A DNA stretch of 25,782 nt from a virus (IMGVR_UViG_3300042141_000185:1-25782), one strand, 5' to 3'. Counted from the stretch's first letter, positions 8,642-15,766 are shown. Program-made: numbers and translations. The notes: generated by a model from the sequence alone, not told the origin.

Positions 8642-11600
8642 ATGCCAACACTGGACGAATTTGAAAAGCAGTGGCTTGAGCAGAACAAGATCTCGCCCGC
8701 TCCAGTAACGGAGTACACCGAGGAATACACGGTCACGCCGGGCGGATACACGCGCGAAGAGAAAAACCGCCTGCGCGAGCAGCGTGCAGAGGCTCGCAAC
8801 GTTCTTGGATTTCCGTCTGTCGGCCGCGCAATGGAATTGGCCAAAGAGGGGACTATTTCTGGGGCTTCCGGTCTTTCGACATTCCCCCTCACCGTCAATA
8901 CCCTTGCAGCCAAGGGAATGGCCGCTCTGCTGCCAATCGATCCGCTGAAAAAGATGGCGGCATCTGCAGCTTCAGCTGAAGAAGCTGCGCGCGGAGCGCT
9001 TGAGCCTCGCATCAGGGGACTGCTGTCCGGAACGCTTGAGGCAGTGCCAAACCCGATGGTGCCGCGAGAGGGCGAAGTGCTGCCCGAGATGATTCCGCCG
9101 GAAACTCACTACGAAAAGGTCATCTATCGCGCCGGCGAGTTTTTCCCCGAGGCTGTGACCGCCGCCACCGCAACGCGAGCGCTGCTCGGTACTTCAGCAC
9201 CCGGAGTCCTCGGCGCTGCAGTTGGTGGTCTGCGCGCCATCCCCGGTGCCGCCGGGTCTTCTGCGGGCTTGGGGGCGGTGTCAGTCATTGGCGAGGAGGT
9301 GGGCGGAATCCTTGGCAGGCCTTTTAGCGTGGAAGAGGAGGGCCGAATTTTCGGGCGAATCACTGCCGAAGTTTTGGGCGGCGTTGGGACGCAAGCTGGC
9401 GGGCGTGCGGTGGTCGGGACTGCCGCTGAAGCGGGCCGGAAGATTCTTGCGCCTGTATATCGCAGATCGATCGAAGCGGCGCGGCGCGTGTTCGACCAAC
9501 GCTCTCTCAACGCTCTTGGCCCTGATGCCGTCGCTGGCATGGATCGACTGCAGGACAAGCTCGACCAGTTCTTCGCTACACGCACCGGGCAGCAATTGCG
9601 GCTGGCAATGGAGGGCCGAAAGGCCGCATCCGAGGAGGTCGTGCGCGCTGCCGAGCAGGCGATGGCGGACATGGGCATGCCCCTGACCATCGACCTTGCA
9701 ACCCGCACTGGCGCTGCTGAGATGCAGAATCTCATGAAACAGTTGGAGCGCAAGTCTGAGGCCATGCGGTCACGCAAGGTTCAGCAGGAGAAAGCGTTAG
9801 AGGAGGGCATTGAGCGCTTCAAGAGCCAACTGTTTGCCGGCCAGCGGCAAATGAACCTGCCGTCCCTTGCGGAGGAGACGCTGGCGGGCATCATCCAGCG
9901 GCAAGAGGCGAAGATCGCCTTGTATGAGCAGCGGATGAACGAACTGGCGTCCCAGGTCAGGCGCGAGGGCGCATCGTTTGAGTCAGTCGGACGGCAGGCC
10001 CGTCAGATATTGGCGGATGAGCGCAACGCGACGAAGATCTTGTTCCAGGGCGAATACCAGAGCCTAGACCACCAAGGCAATGCGATCGCCGCGCAACTCC
10101 CAGAGGGCGGGTATCGGCTCGACAACATTCTGGGCTACATCGAGCAGATTCGAACCCAGCAGCCGACCTTGTTCGATCAAGTCCACTCTGCCATCACCCG
10201 GTACGATCGCGCCGGCCAACGACTTGTCATCAAGGAAAATCCTGCGGACGCCTCCGACATCCTGCCGGATACCGGAGATTTCCCGGAACTCATGTCGTCA
10301 GAAGAACTGGCGAACCCATCGCTTGCAAACGCAGATGCGATCGTGAAACGGCAGCGCGACGAGGACGCATACAAGGGGACGCAGGAATACCCCGGCGGTC
10401 AGATCTCCGTCGATGTGTCCAAGTTCCAGCCCGTGTCGTTCGCAACCCTGCGCCACCTTCGACGCGACATCGGCTTTGCGTTGCGCTCTTCGCCTCAGCA
10501 GCTCCGCGGCCCTCTTATGCAGTTGCAGCGTCTCATAGATGCAGAGATTGCCGAGAAAACGCCGGAACTGTTCGACATGTTCCAAGCGCTTCAGCGGTCG
10601 TATGCGACACAGTTCATCGAGCGCTACAAGCGCGGAATCGGCGGCAGGATTCTGTCTGCAGACCGGGAAGGAACCTTCACGACCCTCGACAGTTCTCTGT
10701 TGGACATGCTCTGGAAGGCGGGCGCGGACGGGGCTATTCAGATTAGAGCGCTGGGGCTGGACCGCATGCGCCCCAATCCGCTGCTGACCGTCGCGCTGCG
10801 AAAACTCGCCAAGTCGATCGGCAGCGCAGAGCCATCCGTCGCGGCCAAGAAGTTTGGAATCTTCGTGGAAGACAACCGCGAATTTCTGGAGGCGGCCAAC
10901 CTCACGCCGTACTTCACCGACATGCGGACCAGCATGGAGGCGCTCAACGACTCTCTTCGCATCGCGAAAGAGGAAACGAAAATCGTAGATCGCGAATTGC
11001 TGCGGGAAATAATTGGGGGATTGGAAGTCCCAATCGGAGGGAAGGAAGACCTTGGCGGGAAACTCAGGACGATGGTGGCAAACCGCCGAGATCGCGAAAC
11101 CCTCACGAACATGATGGCATCGCCTGGAATGGAGCCGTTCAGGGATGCGGTGCTGAGAACCATGATGGAGGGAATGGACAGAAGCCAGACCCCATTTGAT
11201 GACATGGTTGCGCTGCAAGATGTTCTTCGCCCCCTGTATGCCACCAAGAGTCCAGAGTCATTCGATAAGACCCTAGCGCTCGCGGCGATCGTGCAGACGA
11301 GGAAAATGACAAGCCCGCAGGCATTTCCGCAAGGGCTTGAGTCAATCGCGTCCCAAGACCCCGTACAGCGCGCTACCGGAACAAGCGCTGTCGCCGTCCT
11401 TGGTCGAGCGCGATCTGTCGTCATGGGGTACATGTCGAAACTCTATGCGGCCTTCGACATCCTTTCTCGCTACGGCATCAAGGTCAGTCGCGAGCGGGCG
11501 GACCAATTGCTGATGGACGCGATGTATGACGAGAACGCCAAAGATGCGCTGCTCAATCTGACATTTGCGCTTGATCGCCCGAACATCGACCTGAGCGGCG

Positions 11601-11722
11601 TCAACCGAGCGGTCGGTCGCTGGAACAGGTATGCCATCGAAAACGGCCTGACCGTCCTGCTGTTCGAGGCCACCGAGCCCGCGCGCACCCCGCCGCCAGA
11701 ACTTCTCCCGTGGGTGGACTGA
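8642..11722 (+). CDS. Large internal virion / ejection-type protein
   Basis: This 1026-residue protein, the largest in the window, starts at ATG 8642, 5 nt after the previous stop. Residues 1-60 are charged. A segment 'YEKVIYRAGEFFPEAVTAA' (about 158-176) leads into a Gly/Ala-rich hydrophobic region (about 180-265), followed by long helical and coiled-coil parts ('MKQLERKSEAMRSRKVQQEK'). The length and location at the end of the virion cluster match the largest core/ejection protein of podoviruses. No lysozyme, transglycosylase or peptidase motif is visible, unlike T7 gp16. The 'YxAGxF' segment before the hydrophobic region recurs in the N-terminus of the methyltransferase fusion at 23955. 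Confidence 0.6.
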   Translation: MPTLDEFEKQWLEQNKISPAPVTEYTEEYTVTPGGYTREEKNRLREQRAEARNVLGFPSVGRAMELAKEGTISGASGLSTFPLTVNTLAAKGMAALLPIDPLKKMAASAASAEEAARGALEPRIRGLLSGTLEAVPNPMVPREGEVLPEMIPPETHYEKVIYRAGEFFPEAVTAATATRALLGTSAPGVLGAAVGGLRAIPGAAGSSAGLGAVSVIGEEVGGILGRPFSVEEEGRIFGRITAEVLGGVGTQAGGRAVVGTAAEAGRKILAPVYRRSIEAARRVFDQRSLNALGPDAVAGMDRLQDKLDQFFATRTGQQLRLAMEGRKAASEEVVRAAEQAMADMGMPLTIDLATRTGAAEMQNLMKQLERKSEAMRSRKVQQEKALEEGIERFKSQLFAGQRQMNLPSLAEETLAGIIQRQEAKIALYEQRMNELASQVRREGASFESVGRQARQILADERNATKILFQGEYQSLDHQGNAIAAQLPEGGYRLDNILGYIEQIRTQQPTLFDQVHSAITRYDRAGQRLVIKENPADASDILPDTGDFPELMSSEELANPSLANADAIVKRQRDEDAYKGTQEYPGGQISVDVSKFQPVSFATLRHLRRDIGFALRSSPQQLRGPLMQLQRLIDAEIAEKTPELFDMFQALQRSYATQFIERYKRGIGGRILSADREGTFTTLDSSLLDMLWKAGADGAIQIRALGLDRMRPNPLLTVALRKLAKSIGSAEPSVAAKKFGIFVEDNREFLEAANLTPYFTDMRTSMEALNDSLRIAKEETKIVDRELLREIIGGLEVPIGGKEDLGGKLRTMVANRRDRETLTNMMASPGMEPFRDAVLRTMMEGMDRSQTPFDDMVALQDVLRPLYATKSPESFDKTLALAAIVQTRKMTSPQAFPQGLESIASQDPVQRATGTSAVAVLGRARSVVMGYMSKLYAAFDILSRYGIKVSRERADQLLMDAMYDENAKDALLNLTFALDRPNIDLSGVNRAVGRWNRYAIENGLTVLLFEATEPARTPPPELLPWVD

Positions 11723-11922
11723 TGGCATCCAAAAAGGCCAAAATTGACCTGACAGACGACATCCGTTCCGCCCTGCGGCGGGAACTGGACGGGCTGGACG
11801 GGCATGCGGAGTTGGCCGACCGCATGGCGATCATCGACCGGGCCATCAAGTTCGAAGCCATGCGAAGGAAGGGCGGGGACGACGAGTACGGCTCCGCATT
11901 TAACGACGAAGAGGAGGGATGA
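11722..11922 (+). CDS. Small charged phage protein, unknown function
   Basis: The ATG at 11722 overlaps the upstream stop by one base (TGATG); a GTG at 11710 would add four residues. The product is 66 residues, Lys-rich at the N-terminus (MASKKAKIDLTDDIRSALRR), then a helix with Asp/Glu/Arg, ending in an acidic tail 'NDEEEG'. It has no membrane segment. It is the first gene after the ejection-type proteins and is tightly coupled to the next membrane protein gene. No family is recognised. Confidence 0.55.
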   Translation: MASKKAKIDLTDDIRSALRRELDGLDGHAELADRMAIIDRAIKFEAMRRKGGDDEYGSAFNDEEEG

Positions 11923-12125
11923 TGTCCGAATCTGCTGCCGCGGTCCTGCTGTTGCGGGCCGCTTTGGAGAACAAGATTGCAATGCTGGTGGCCATGGTAA
12001 CGGCCGCCGCTGGGTTCGCCTGGTGCCTGTACGCGCCGGACTGGATCCGGTTCACCAGCGCCACGACCTACACGTTTCTGACCTACATCGCCGTGCTGCG
12101 CGGCCACAAGGAGGACGCTCCGTGA
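11922..12125 (+). CDS. Small membrane protein at head of lysis cassette
   Basis: There are tandem ATGs at 11919 and 11922. The one at 11922 sits 4 nt after GAGGAGGG, a better spacing, and overlaps the upstream TGA. The 67-residue product has one clear hydrophobic segment (about residues 18-37, 'NKIAMLVAMVTAAAGFAWCL') and a second weaker one ('TTYTFLTYIAVL', about 48-59), then a charged end 'RGHKEDAP'. It sits directly upstream of the endolysin and two holins, so it could be a holin-like, antiholin or membrane accessory of lysis. Nothing distinguishes these. Confidence 0.5.
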   Translation: MSESAAAVLLLRAALENKIAMLVAMVTAAAGFAWCLYAPDWIRFTSATTYTFLTYIAVLRGHKEDAP

Positions 12126-12301
12126 AGACCATCGAAGCCTACATGCCGGAAGACCTGGTGAGCGCAGATCCGCGCAAGACCAAGTTGGAGAAGCGCCCGT
12201 ACTTGCCGCAGTTCAACACGCGCGACCTGTCCCAGAGCCGGGATGGAGTCTGCGTGCCGTGCGTGATGCCGAACACCATCAAGCGGCTGCGGGCGAAGTG
12301 A
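12122..12301 (+). CDS. Small protein of lysis cassette, unknown function
   Basis: The GTG at 12122 overlaps the preceding stop (GTGA), and the same arrangement repeats at its own end with the endolysin. The product is 59 residues, beginning MKTIEAYMPEDLVSADPRKT and containing 'CVPCVMPNTIKRLRAK' near the end. The frame stays open further upstream to 11804, but that part only shadows the genes before it. The C-x2-C pair is the one notable motif. It lacks a membrane segment. The function is unknown. Confidence 0.5.
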   Translation: MKTIEAYMPEDLVSADPRKTKLEKRPYLPQFNTRDLSQSRDGVCVPCVMPNTIKRLRAK

Positions 12302-12741
12302 TCGAAACGCTCTCCCAGAAGCAGTGGCGATTCCTCCGGTACGTGGGGAAGCTCGTCGCTTGGGCAGAGCGTGAAGGCTATGCCCTGACCGGCGCGGAAC
12401 TGTTCCGGTCGCCGGAGCAGGCCGCCATCCATGCCACCCCGGGCACATCCTTGGAGATAGCCGCAGGCCGGATCGAGGACATCTGCCCAGCGATCGCCCG
12501 GGAGTTCCGGGCGCTGGCCAAGCGGCGCGTGGGGGTGGCAGGTCGGGAGATGTCGATCCACCGTGACCGCCTGGCCATCGACCTGAACCTGTTCATAGAT
12601 GGGCGCTGGCAGCAGGACTCTGCCGCCTACGAACCGCTGGGCGTGTACTGGGAGTCTCTTGGCCCGGACTGCATCTGGGGTGGACGCTTCTCCATGCCGG
12701 ATGGTAATCATTTCTCACTGCGACATGATGGGCGGGCCTGA
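12298..12741 (+). CDS. Endolysin, M15-family peptidase (VanY/L-Ala-D-Glu peptidase-like)
   Basis: I prefer GTG 12298, overlapping the previous stop as GTGA, giving 147 residues; the in-frame ATG 12259 would add 13 unlikely residues. The N-terminus 'SQKQWRFLRYVGKLVAWAER' and the zinc site are those of M15 peptidase endolysins: 'SIHRDRLAIDLNLF' holds His88 and Asp95, and 'WGGRFSMPDGNHFS' (127-140) holds His138 as third ligand. Such enzymes cut peptide cross-links of peptidoglycan and cause host lysis. There is no signal peptide, so a holin must release it, and two holin genes follow directly. The length is normal for single-domain phage M15 endolysins. Confidence 0.85.
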   Translation: MIETLSQKQWRFLRYVGKLVAWAEREGYALTGAELFRSPEQAAIHATPGTSLEIAAGRIEDICPAIAREFRALAKRRVGVAGREMSIHRDRLAIDLNLFIDGRWQQDSAAYEPLGVYWESLGPDCIWGGRFSMPDGNHFSLRHDGRA

Positions 12742-12742
12742 C

Positions 12743-13081
12743 ATGGACACCGATAGCTCTCGCGAGGCGGCCAAGGCCGTCACGGACTACAACATCCTGA
12801 CTTATCTGTGGGTGGTGGCGCTGTCGGTCTGGGGCGGCGTGGTGTCGTGGGTGACCAAAGTGCGCCGCGGAGAGATCAGTCCCATGTCGTTCCTTGAGTT
12901 GATTGCCGAAGTGGTGGTGGCCGGGTTCGTCGGCATGCTGACGTTCTGGCTGTGCGAAAACGCCCAGTTGGCGCCGTTGCTGACCGCCGCCATGGTCGGC
13001 GTGTCCAGCCACATGGGCACCCGCGCCCTGTTCCAACTGGAGCGGTTCTTCTCGTCCAAGTTTCCACACAAGGAGTCATGA
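12743..13081 (+). CDS. LydA-like phage holin
   Basis: I choose ATG 12743, 1 nt after the endolysin stop, giving 112 residues; the upstream in-frame extension overlaps the endolysin. Three hydrophobic segments are visible: about 19-37 ('LTYLWVVALSVWGGVVSWV'), 51-70 ('LELIAEVVVAGFVGMLTFWL') and a shorter one at 75-92 ('LAPLLTAAMVGVSSHMG'). A positively charged loop 'TKVRRGEISPMSF' follows segment 1. The layout, with a 'G-x-R-A-L-F' motif after TM3, matches the LydA-type holin family. It would form the inner-membrane lesions that let the endolysin reach the cell wall. The gene is next to the endolysin and upstream of a second, unrelated holin. Confidence 0.7.
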   Translation: MDTDSSREAAKAVTDYNILTYLWVVALSVWGGVVSWVTKVRRGEISPMSFLELIAEVVVAGFVGMLTFWLCENAQLAPLLTAAMVGVSSHMGTRALFQLERFFSSKFPHKES

Positions 13082-13082
13082 C

Positions 13083-13226
13083 ATGCCGAAGGGCACGAAG
13101 GTTGAGCGATGCTATACCGGACTGAAAAAGTCGATGCCGAAGGGGCGCGCTGCGGCTATCTGCCAGAAATCGACCGGCCTCGCGCTGGCGACCGGCAAGC
13201 CCCCGAAGGGAAAGCGCGCTAAATGA
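13083..13226 (+). CDS. Very small basic Cys-containing phage protein
   Basis: ATG 13083 starts a 47-residue frame one base after the holin stop. It begins MPKGTKVERCYTGLKKSMPK, has cysteines at 10 and 27 ('CQKSTG'), and ends 'GKPPKGKRAK'. Highly basic proteins with a 'vdrCv..vk...gk..A.aiCq.stG' pattern are frequent in phage genomes, usually near structural or lysis genes, with no known function. The tight spacing and conserved-looking composition support it as real despite its size. Confidence 0.6.
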   Translation: MPKGTKVERCYTGLKKSMPKGRAAAICQKSTGLALATGKPPKGKRAK

Positions 13227-13247
13227 TGAAGAGGCCATGGATGGCTG

Positions 13248-13790
13248 ATGGATCTGGAAAGTCTGCGGTTCTCGCAGGTCGTGCGGGTGGCGTTGATCAT
13301 GACGACAGCGCCCCTGTCGTGCTGGTCCGCGCTACGCGACCTTGACGCAGTCGAGAACGATGCTGTGATTGGAATAGGCGAAACCATTGCAGAGCTCATA
13401 GGCAAGGTCATCGACCGGACCTGGCCCGACCCTGCCGCCAAGGCGATGGCGGCACTGGAAATCCAGAAGCTGGTGCAGGCCGGCGAGTTCAAGGCCATCG
13501 ATGCCGAACTCGAGCGCGCTCGCCAACAGACGGCGGTGAACGAGGTCGAAGCAGCCAACCCCGACAGGTTCGTCAGTGGTTGGAGGCCGGCAGTGGGTTG
13601 GGTGTGCGCAAGCGCGCTGTTCTGGCACTACATCGGCCGCCCAGTCGCGACTTGGGTGTTGCTGATCAGCGGCGGCACGACGCCGATCCCCGCGGTCGAG
13701 CTAGGTGACCTGCTCGTGATTCTCGTCGGCATGCTGGGACTGTCCGGCATGCGCTCCTACGACAAGGTAAAGGGTACCGCCCTGCACTAA
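13248..13790 (+). CDS. 3TM-type holin (GTA_holin_3TM-like)
   Basis: This is a 180-residue frame from ATG 13248. The core from about residue 38 ('NDAVIGIGETIAELIGKVIDR', then 'WPDPAAKAMAALEIQKLVQAGE', then 'FVSGWRPAVGWVCASALFWHY', 'GDLLVILVGMLGLSGMRSYDKVKG') matches the 3TM holin family associated with gene-transfer agents and phages. The hallmark 'GWRP..GWv' precedes TM segments, and the end has 'lLGl.G.RsyeK.KG'. The first 35 residues are additional: a hydrophobic stretch ending in 'TAPLSCWSAL' that looks like a signal peptide or poor lipobox. The true start could be later. Its stop overlaps the stop of the convergent gene at 13787. Confidence 0.75.
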   Translation: MDLESLRFSQVVRVALIMTTAPLSCWSALRDLDAVENDAVIGIGETIAELIGKVIDRTWPDPAAKAMAALEIQKLVQAGEFKAIDAELERARQQTAVNEVEAANPDRFVSGWRPAVGWVCASALFWHYIGRPVATWVLLISGGTTPIPAVELGDLLVILVGMLGLSGMRSYDKVKGTALH

Positions 13791-13993
13791 CGCAGGCAGA
13801 AGATCCTGAACCCGCCGTTCTCCTTACGCGACGCGAACTTTTTCCCCGTCTTCTTCCCCCAATAACCGAGCGCGTATGACACGCGATGTCTGCGCGTGTC
13901 GTTGACCAACCGCGATTGCCCCTGCTTCATGCGCTGGAGCCAGTCCCAAGTGCGCCGCTCGTCAGGAGCAATTCCTTCGTCAAATTCTTCCAC
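13787..13993 (-). CDS. Small basic phage protein on the minus strand
   Basis: A GTG at 13993 starts a 68-residue protein with AAGGAAG about 9 nt upstream. It begins MEEFDEGIAPDERRTWDWLQ, is Arg/Lys/Trp-rich in the middle ('RRHRVSYALGYWGKKTGKKF'), and ends 'ASRKENGGFRIFCLR'. Its stop overlaps the holin stop tail to tail. It is not a shadow, because the opposite strand carries no gene over most of it. The basic, aromatic C-terminus would suit nucleic-acid contact, but no fold is recognised. The motif at 14009-14019 lies just upstream of its start. Confidence 0.55.
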   Translation of the reverse strand: MEEFDEGIAPDERRTWDWLQRMKQGQSRLVNDTRRHRVSYALGYWGKKTGKKFASRKENGGFRIFCLR

Positions 13994-14008
13994 AATTCTG
14001 ACTTCCTT

Positions 14009-14019
14009 GATATCCTATA
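14009..14019 (+). promoter_or_regulatory. Shared early-operon motif GATATCCTATA (site A)
   Basis: GATATCCTATA is followed by CAT and lies 32 nt before the ATG of the gene at 14052, in a locally AT-rich pocket. TATACA at 14016-14021 could be a -10 box. No matching -35 box stands 17 nt upstream, although TTGATA (14007-14012) overlaps the motif. The identical 11 nt occur in matching orientation upstream of the minus-strand early operon (22885-22895). It is either a promoter or a regulator site. Confidence 0.45.
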
Positions 14020-14051
14020 CATCCGTTACATTCTAGCACTGGAGGAAGGGA

Positions 14052-14267
14052 ATGCGTTACTACGTAGTGGACTGCGAGCTTGGCGCCGAGAAGATGCGGT
14101 TCATGGTCAAGGCGCAGAGCAAGGCTGCGGCCCGCAAGTTCGTGACCGACAAGGTCACGGAGGCAAGCATCGCAGATCAGGATGCCCTCGTCGACTGGGT
14201 GCGCGCCGGACTGCCGGTCAGCGAGGCCACGGAGACGGCGCAGGAGGCGTCGGACGTCGAAGGGTAG
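14052..14267 (+). CDS. First gene of plus-strand early operon, unknown function
   Basis: This is a 71-residue protein from ATG 14052, preceded by the strong Shine-Dalgarno GGAGGAAGGG. It begins MRYYVVDCELGAEKMRFMVK and then has a Lys/Ala-rich helix 'QSKAAARKFVTDKVTEASIA', ending in an acidic tail. The strand-helix arrangement with 'a.s.aaA.r.v' resembles small phage proteins found at the start of early operons, but no function is known. It is the first gene after the candidate regulatory motif at 14009 and so should be among the earliest expressed. Confidence 0.65.
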   Translation: MRYYVVDCELGAEKMRFMVKAQSKAAARKFVTDKVTEASIADQDALVDWVRAGLPVSEATETAQEASDVEG

Positions 14268-14276
14268 GCAACGGTA

Positions 14277-14303
14277 GCTGGCGGCGGGAAGGACGCCGCC
14301 AGC
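14277..14303 (+). other. Strong intergenic hairpin with Shine-Dalgarno-like loop
   Basis: A perfect 10-bp inverted repeat (GCTGGCGGCG / CGCCGCCAGC) encloses the 7-nt loop GGAAGGA, between the stop at 14267 and the ATG at 14320. There is no T-run after it, so it is not a standard intrinsic terminator. It could be an RNA-processing or mRNA-stability element. The GGAGG used by the next gene (14311-14315) lies outside the stem. Confidence 0.6.
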
Positions 14304-14319
14304 GGCCACAGGAGGCCAT

Positions 14320-14427
14320 ATGGAAGCGGTGGCAGAGGCGGCAGGGTGGTTATTGGTGATCATGGTGGCAGTGGCGGTTGCCGAAGCCGTAGTGGACACG
14401 CTCCAAGAGCGAAAGCGCAGAAAGTGA
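14320..14427 (+). CDS. 35-residue single-pass membrane microprotein
   Basis: ATG 14320 follows ACAGGAGGCCAT, an excellent ribosome site, and the frame ends at TGA 14425-14427. The peptide starts MEAVAEAAGWLLVIMVAVAV. Residues about 7-25 form one hydrophobic helix, then a charged tail 'VVDTLQERKRRK' would stay in the cytoplasm by the positive-inside rule. Tiny membrane proteins like this in early phage operons are often host-takeover or superinfection-exclusion factors, but the sequence alone does not show it. The strong ribosome site is the main support. Confidence 0.5.
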   Translation: MEAVAEAAGWLLVIMVAVAVAEAVVDTLQERKRRK

Positions 14428-14434
14428 GGACATC

Positions 14435-14629
14435 GTGGGTTGGTGGTTTTTTCTCGCATGGCTGGATACTGGGTTGCCGCACACTGCGGCGATCTACACC
14501 GGGCTGGACGAACAGCGGTGCTTGCAGGTCGCGGACGAACACCTCGAGCAACAGCAGGAGCGTCCCGAACGGTTCGTGGAGCTTCTGTACCTAGGCTGTG
14601 TGCGCGGTAGCGCGCCGAGGAGGATGTGA
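14435..14629 (+). CDS. Small early protein with aromatic N-terminus
   Basis: GTG 14435 starts 7 nt after the previous stop, with GAGGA a few bases upstream. The product has 64 residues: an aromatic hydrophobic start (MGWWFFLAWLDTGLPHTAAI), then a charged helix 'DEQRCLQVADEHLEQQQERP' and a basic end. The N-terminus could insert into a membrane or act as an uncleaved signal, but it is short. Its last codon, ATG, and stop abut the start of the next gene. No family is recognised. Confidence 0.45.
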   Translation: MGWWFFLAWLDTGLPHTAAIYTGLDEQRCLQVADEHLEQQQERPERFVELLYLGCVRGSAPRRM

Positions 14630-14937
14630 TGCAGCGAACCTACGCCGGCCTGCAACGGCCCGACTGTGAACGCGAGCCGCCGGACTGCGAGGACTGTCTC
14701 AGCCGCGACGCGATGCTGGACGAACTCCAGCGCGACCGCGACCAGTACATGGCCTGGTACGCGCTCGCCGATGCCGAGCGCCGCCAAGCGCAGGCCGAGG
14801 TCGAGCGGCTGGAAAAAGACAACGCCGAATGGCAGGACGGCTACTCCGCTTTGACCGCCGAGGTCGAGCGGCTGCGGGTGATTGTTGAGCGCTGCGCCGA
14901 AAAATGCGTTTGCGGAGCAATAGGGGAATCAGAATGA
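14629..14937 (+). CDS. Cys-rich coiled-coil early protein
   Basis: ATG 14629 shares its A with the preceding TGA and follows GAGGAGGA. The 102-residue protein opens with a cysteine cluster ('PDCEREPPDCEDCLSRD'), continues as a long coiled coil ('AEVERLEKDNAEWQDGYSAL', 'TAEVERLRVIVERC'), and ends with another Cys group 'CAEKCVCGAIGESE'. The cysteine sets could bind a metal ion. The 'AEVERL' unit is used twice and again in the next gene. The function is unknown. Confidence 0.55.
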   Translation: MQRTYAGLQRPDCEREPPDCEDCLSRDAMLDELQRDRDQYMAWYALADAERRQAQAEVERLEKDNAEWQDGYSALTAEVERLRVIVERCAEKCVCGAIGESE

Positions 14938-15212
14938 GCTCGAAACGACTAACGCCGAACAAAATCGCCAATCTAATCATGGCGAATGACGCATGGCATG
15001 ACAGCGAATATGTCGCGGCAGCCGACTATGACGCCGCTCTAGTCCGCGCCGAGAAAGCCGAAGCCGAGCTCGAGCGGCTGCGGGCTGACGCCGAACGGTA
15101 TCGGTGGCTTCGGGACGCGCCGGCATGGGGTCAGAGCGTTTGTTACGCCTTCAGCGAGCGCTTGGATAATCCCGGCGAAATCGACGCCGCCATCGACGCG
15201 GCGAGGAGGTGA
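14934..15212 (+). CDS. Small coiled-coil early protein ending in IDAAIDAARR
   Basis: I choose ATG 14934 because it overlaps the previous stop (ATGA) and has a GGGGAATC region upstream, giving 92 residues. A Lys-rich start (MSSKRLTPNKIANLIMANDA) leads to a coiled coil 'EKAEAELERLRADAERYRWL', then 'RD...GQSVCYAF' and the C-terminal 'EIDAAIDAARR'. The 'RYRWLRD ... DAAIDAA' arrangement is very common in small phage proteins of unknown function. The DNA encoding the end is repeated at the ends of two later genes (15725 and 16262). Confidence 0.6.
   Translation: MSSKRLTPNKIANLIMANDAWHDSEYVAAADYDAALVRAEKAEAELERLRADAERYRWLRDAPAWGQSVCYAFSERLDNPGEIDAAIDAARR
15183..15209 (+). repeat. Gene-junction repeat, copy 1
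   Basis: GACGCCGCCATCGACGCGGCG followed by AGGAGG codes for the 'DAAIDAARR' end of one gene and also supplies the Shine-Dalgarno for the next. It is nearly identical to copies at 15725 and 16262. Confidence 0.7.
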
Positions 15213-15215
15213 GGG

Positions 15216-15437
15216 ATGAGCGATACCGACAACGGCGGCCCGGCGTTTCCCGGCGTCGATGAGCAGGGAGACTCATATAACGGCATGACCCTGCGCGACT
15301 ACTTCGCGGCTAAGGCGATGCAGGGATTGTTGCAGGGCGCTTATATGGACATGACCTATGAAGGCGAACCTGCCGCATTGGCTCATGAGGCATATCGCAT
15401 AGCTGACGCGATGCTGAAAGCGCGAGGTGAGGGATGA
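15216..15437 (+). CDS. Conserved small phage protein ('GMTLRDYFAAKAMQ' family)
   Basis: This is a 73-residue protein at ATG 15216, preceded by GAGGAGGTGAGGG. It carries a pattern seen in many phages and prophages: 'GGPAFPGVDEQG' followed by 'GMTLRDYFAAKAMQGLL' and a final helix 'EAYRIADAMLKARGEG'. The family has no assigned function that I know. The junction sequence GAGGTGAGGGATGAG at its start recurs at the start of the next gene (15425-15439), a sign of cassette-like organisation. Its stop overlaps the next start (ATGAGC). Confidence 0.7.
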   Translation: MSDTDNGGPAFPGVDEQGDSYNGMTLRDYFAAKAMQGLLQGAYMDMTYEGEPAALAHEAYRIADAMLKARGEG

Positions 15438-15766
15438 GCACACTATTGGAAGCGCTTGCCGACATGCGGCACTACATCCGCTGCGGAACTGAAGCTCCCG
15501 AGCAATGCCCTGCGTGCGTGCGGTACGACGCGCTGCAAGTCGAGGTGCTTAAGATCATGGCCGAGCGCGATGCGCTGCGGGCTGAAATTGGCGAGTCGCG
15601 GCGAGATACGGATCGTCTACGCGACATCTTCAGAGCAAACATGCTGCGCTACGTTCCGGGCGTGACGCATGAGCAGATTGACGCGGCATTAGATGGCGAG
15701 CGGTGTTTCGTGAATCCCAAGCCAGACGCCGCCATAGACGCGGCGCGAGGAGATGCCAGTGATTGA
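15434..15766 (+). CDS. Small early protein with coiled coil and DAAIDAAR end
   Basis: ATG 15434 overlaps the preceding stop. The 110-residue protein has an N-terminal Cys-x2-Cys ('APEQCPACVRYD'), a coiled coil 'IMAERDALRAEIGESRRDTD', then 'GVTHEQIDAALDGER', and near the end 'KPDAAIDAARGDASD'. The unit 'AERDALRA' recurs in the next gene with the same 23 bases. Function is unknown; its construction from parts shared with its neighbours is its chief feature. Confidence 0.55.
   Translation: MSTLLEALADMRHYIRCGTEAPEQCPACVRYDALQVEVLKIMAERDALRAEIGESRRDTDRLRDIFRANMLRYVPGVTHEQIDAALDGERCFVNPKPDAAIDAARGDASD
15725..15752 (+). repeat. Gene-junction repeat, copy 2
   Basis: GACGCCGCCATAGACGCGGCG followed by CGAGGAG encodes 'DAAIDAAR' inside the gene ending at 15766 and provides the Shine-Dalgarno for the gene starting at 15759. 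Confidence 0.7.

Noticed and set aside
6711-8651. 646-codon minus-strand open frame
   Set aside because: Antisense to the coiled-coil ejection-type protein; open only because of codon bias, with no recognisable domain.
10298-11218. 306-codon minus-strand open frame
   Set aside because: Shadow of the 1026-residue plus-strand protein; composition is low-complexity and there is no ribosome site.
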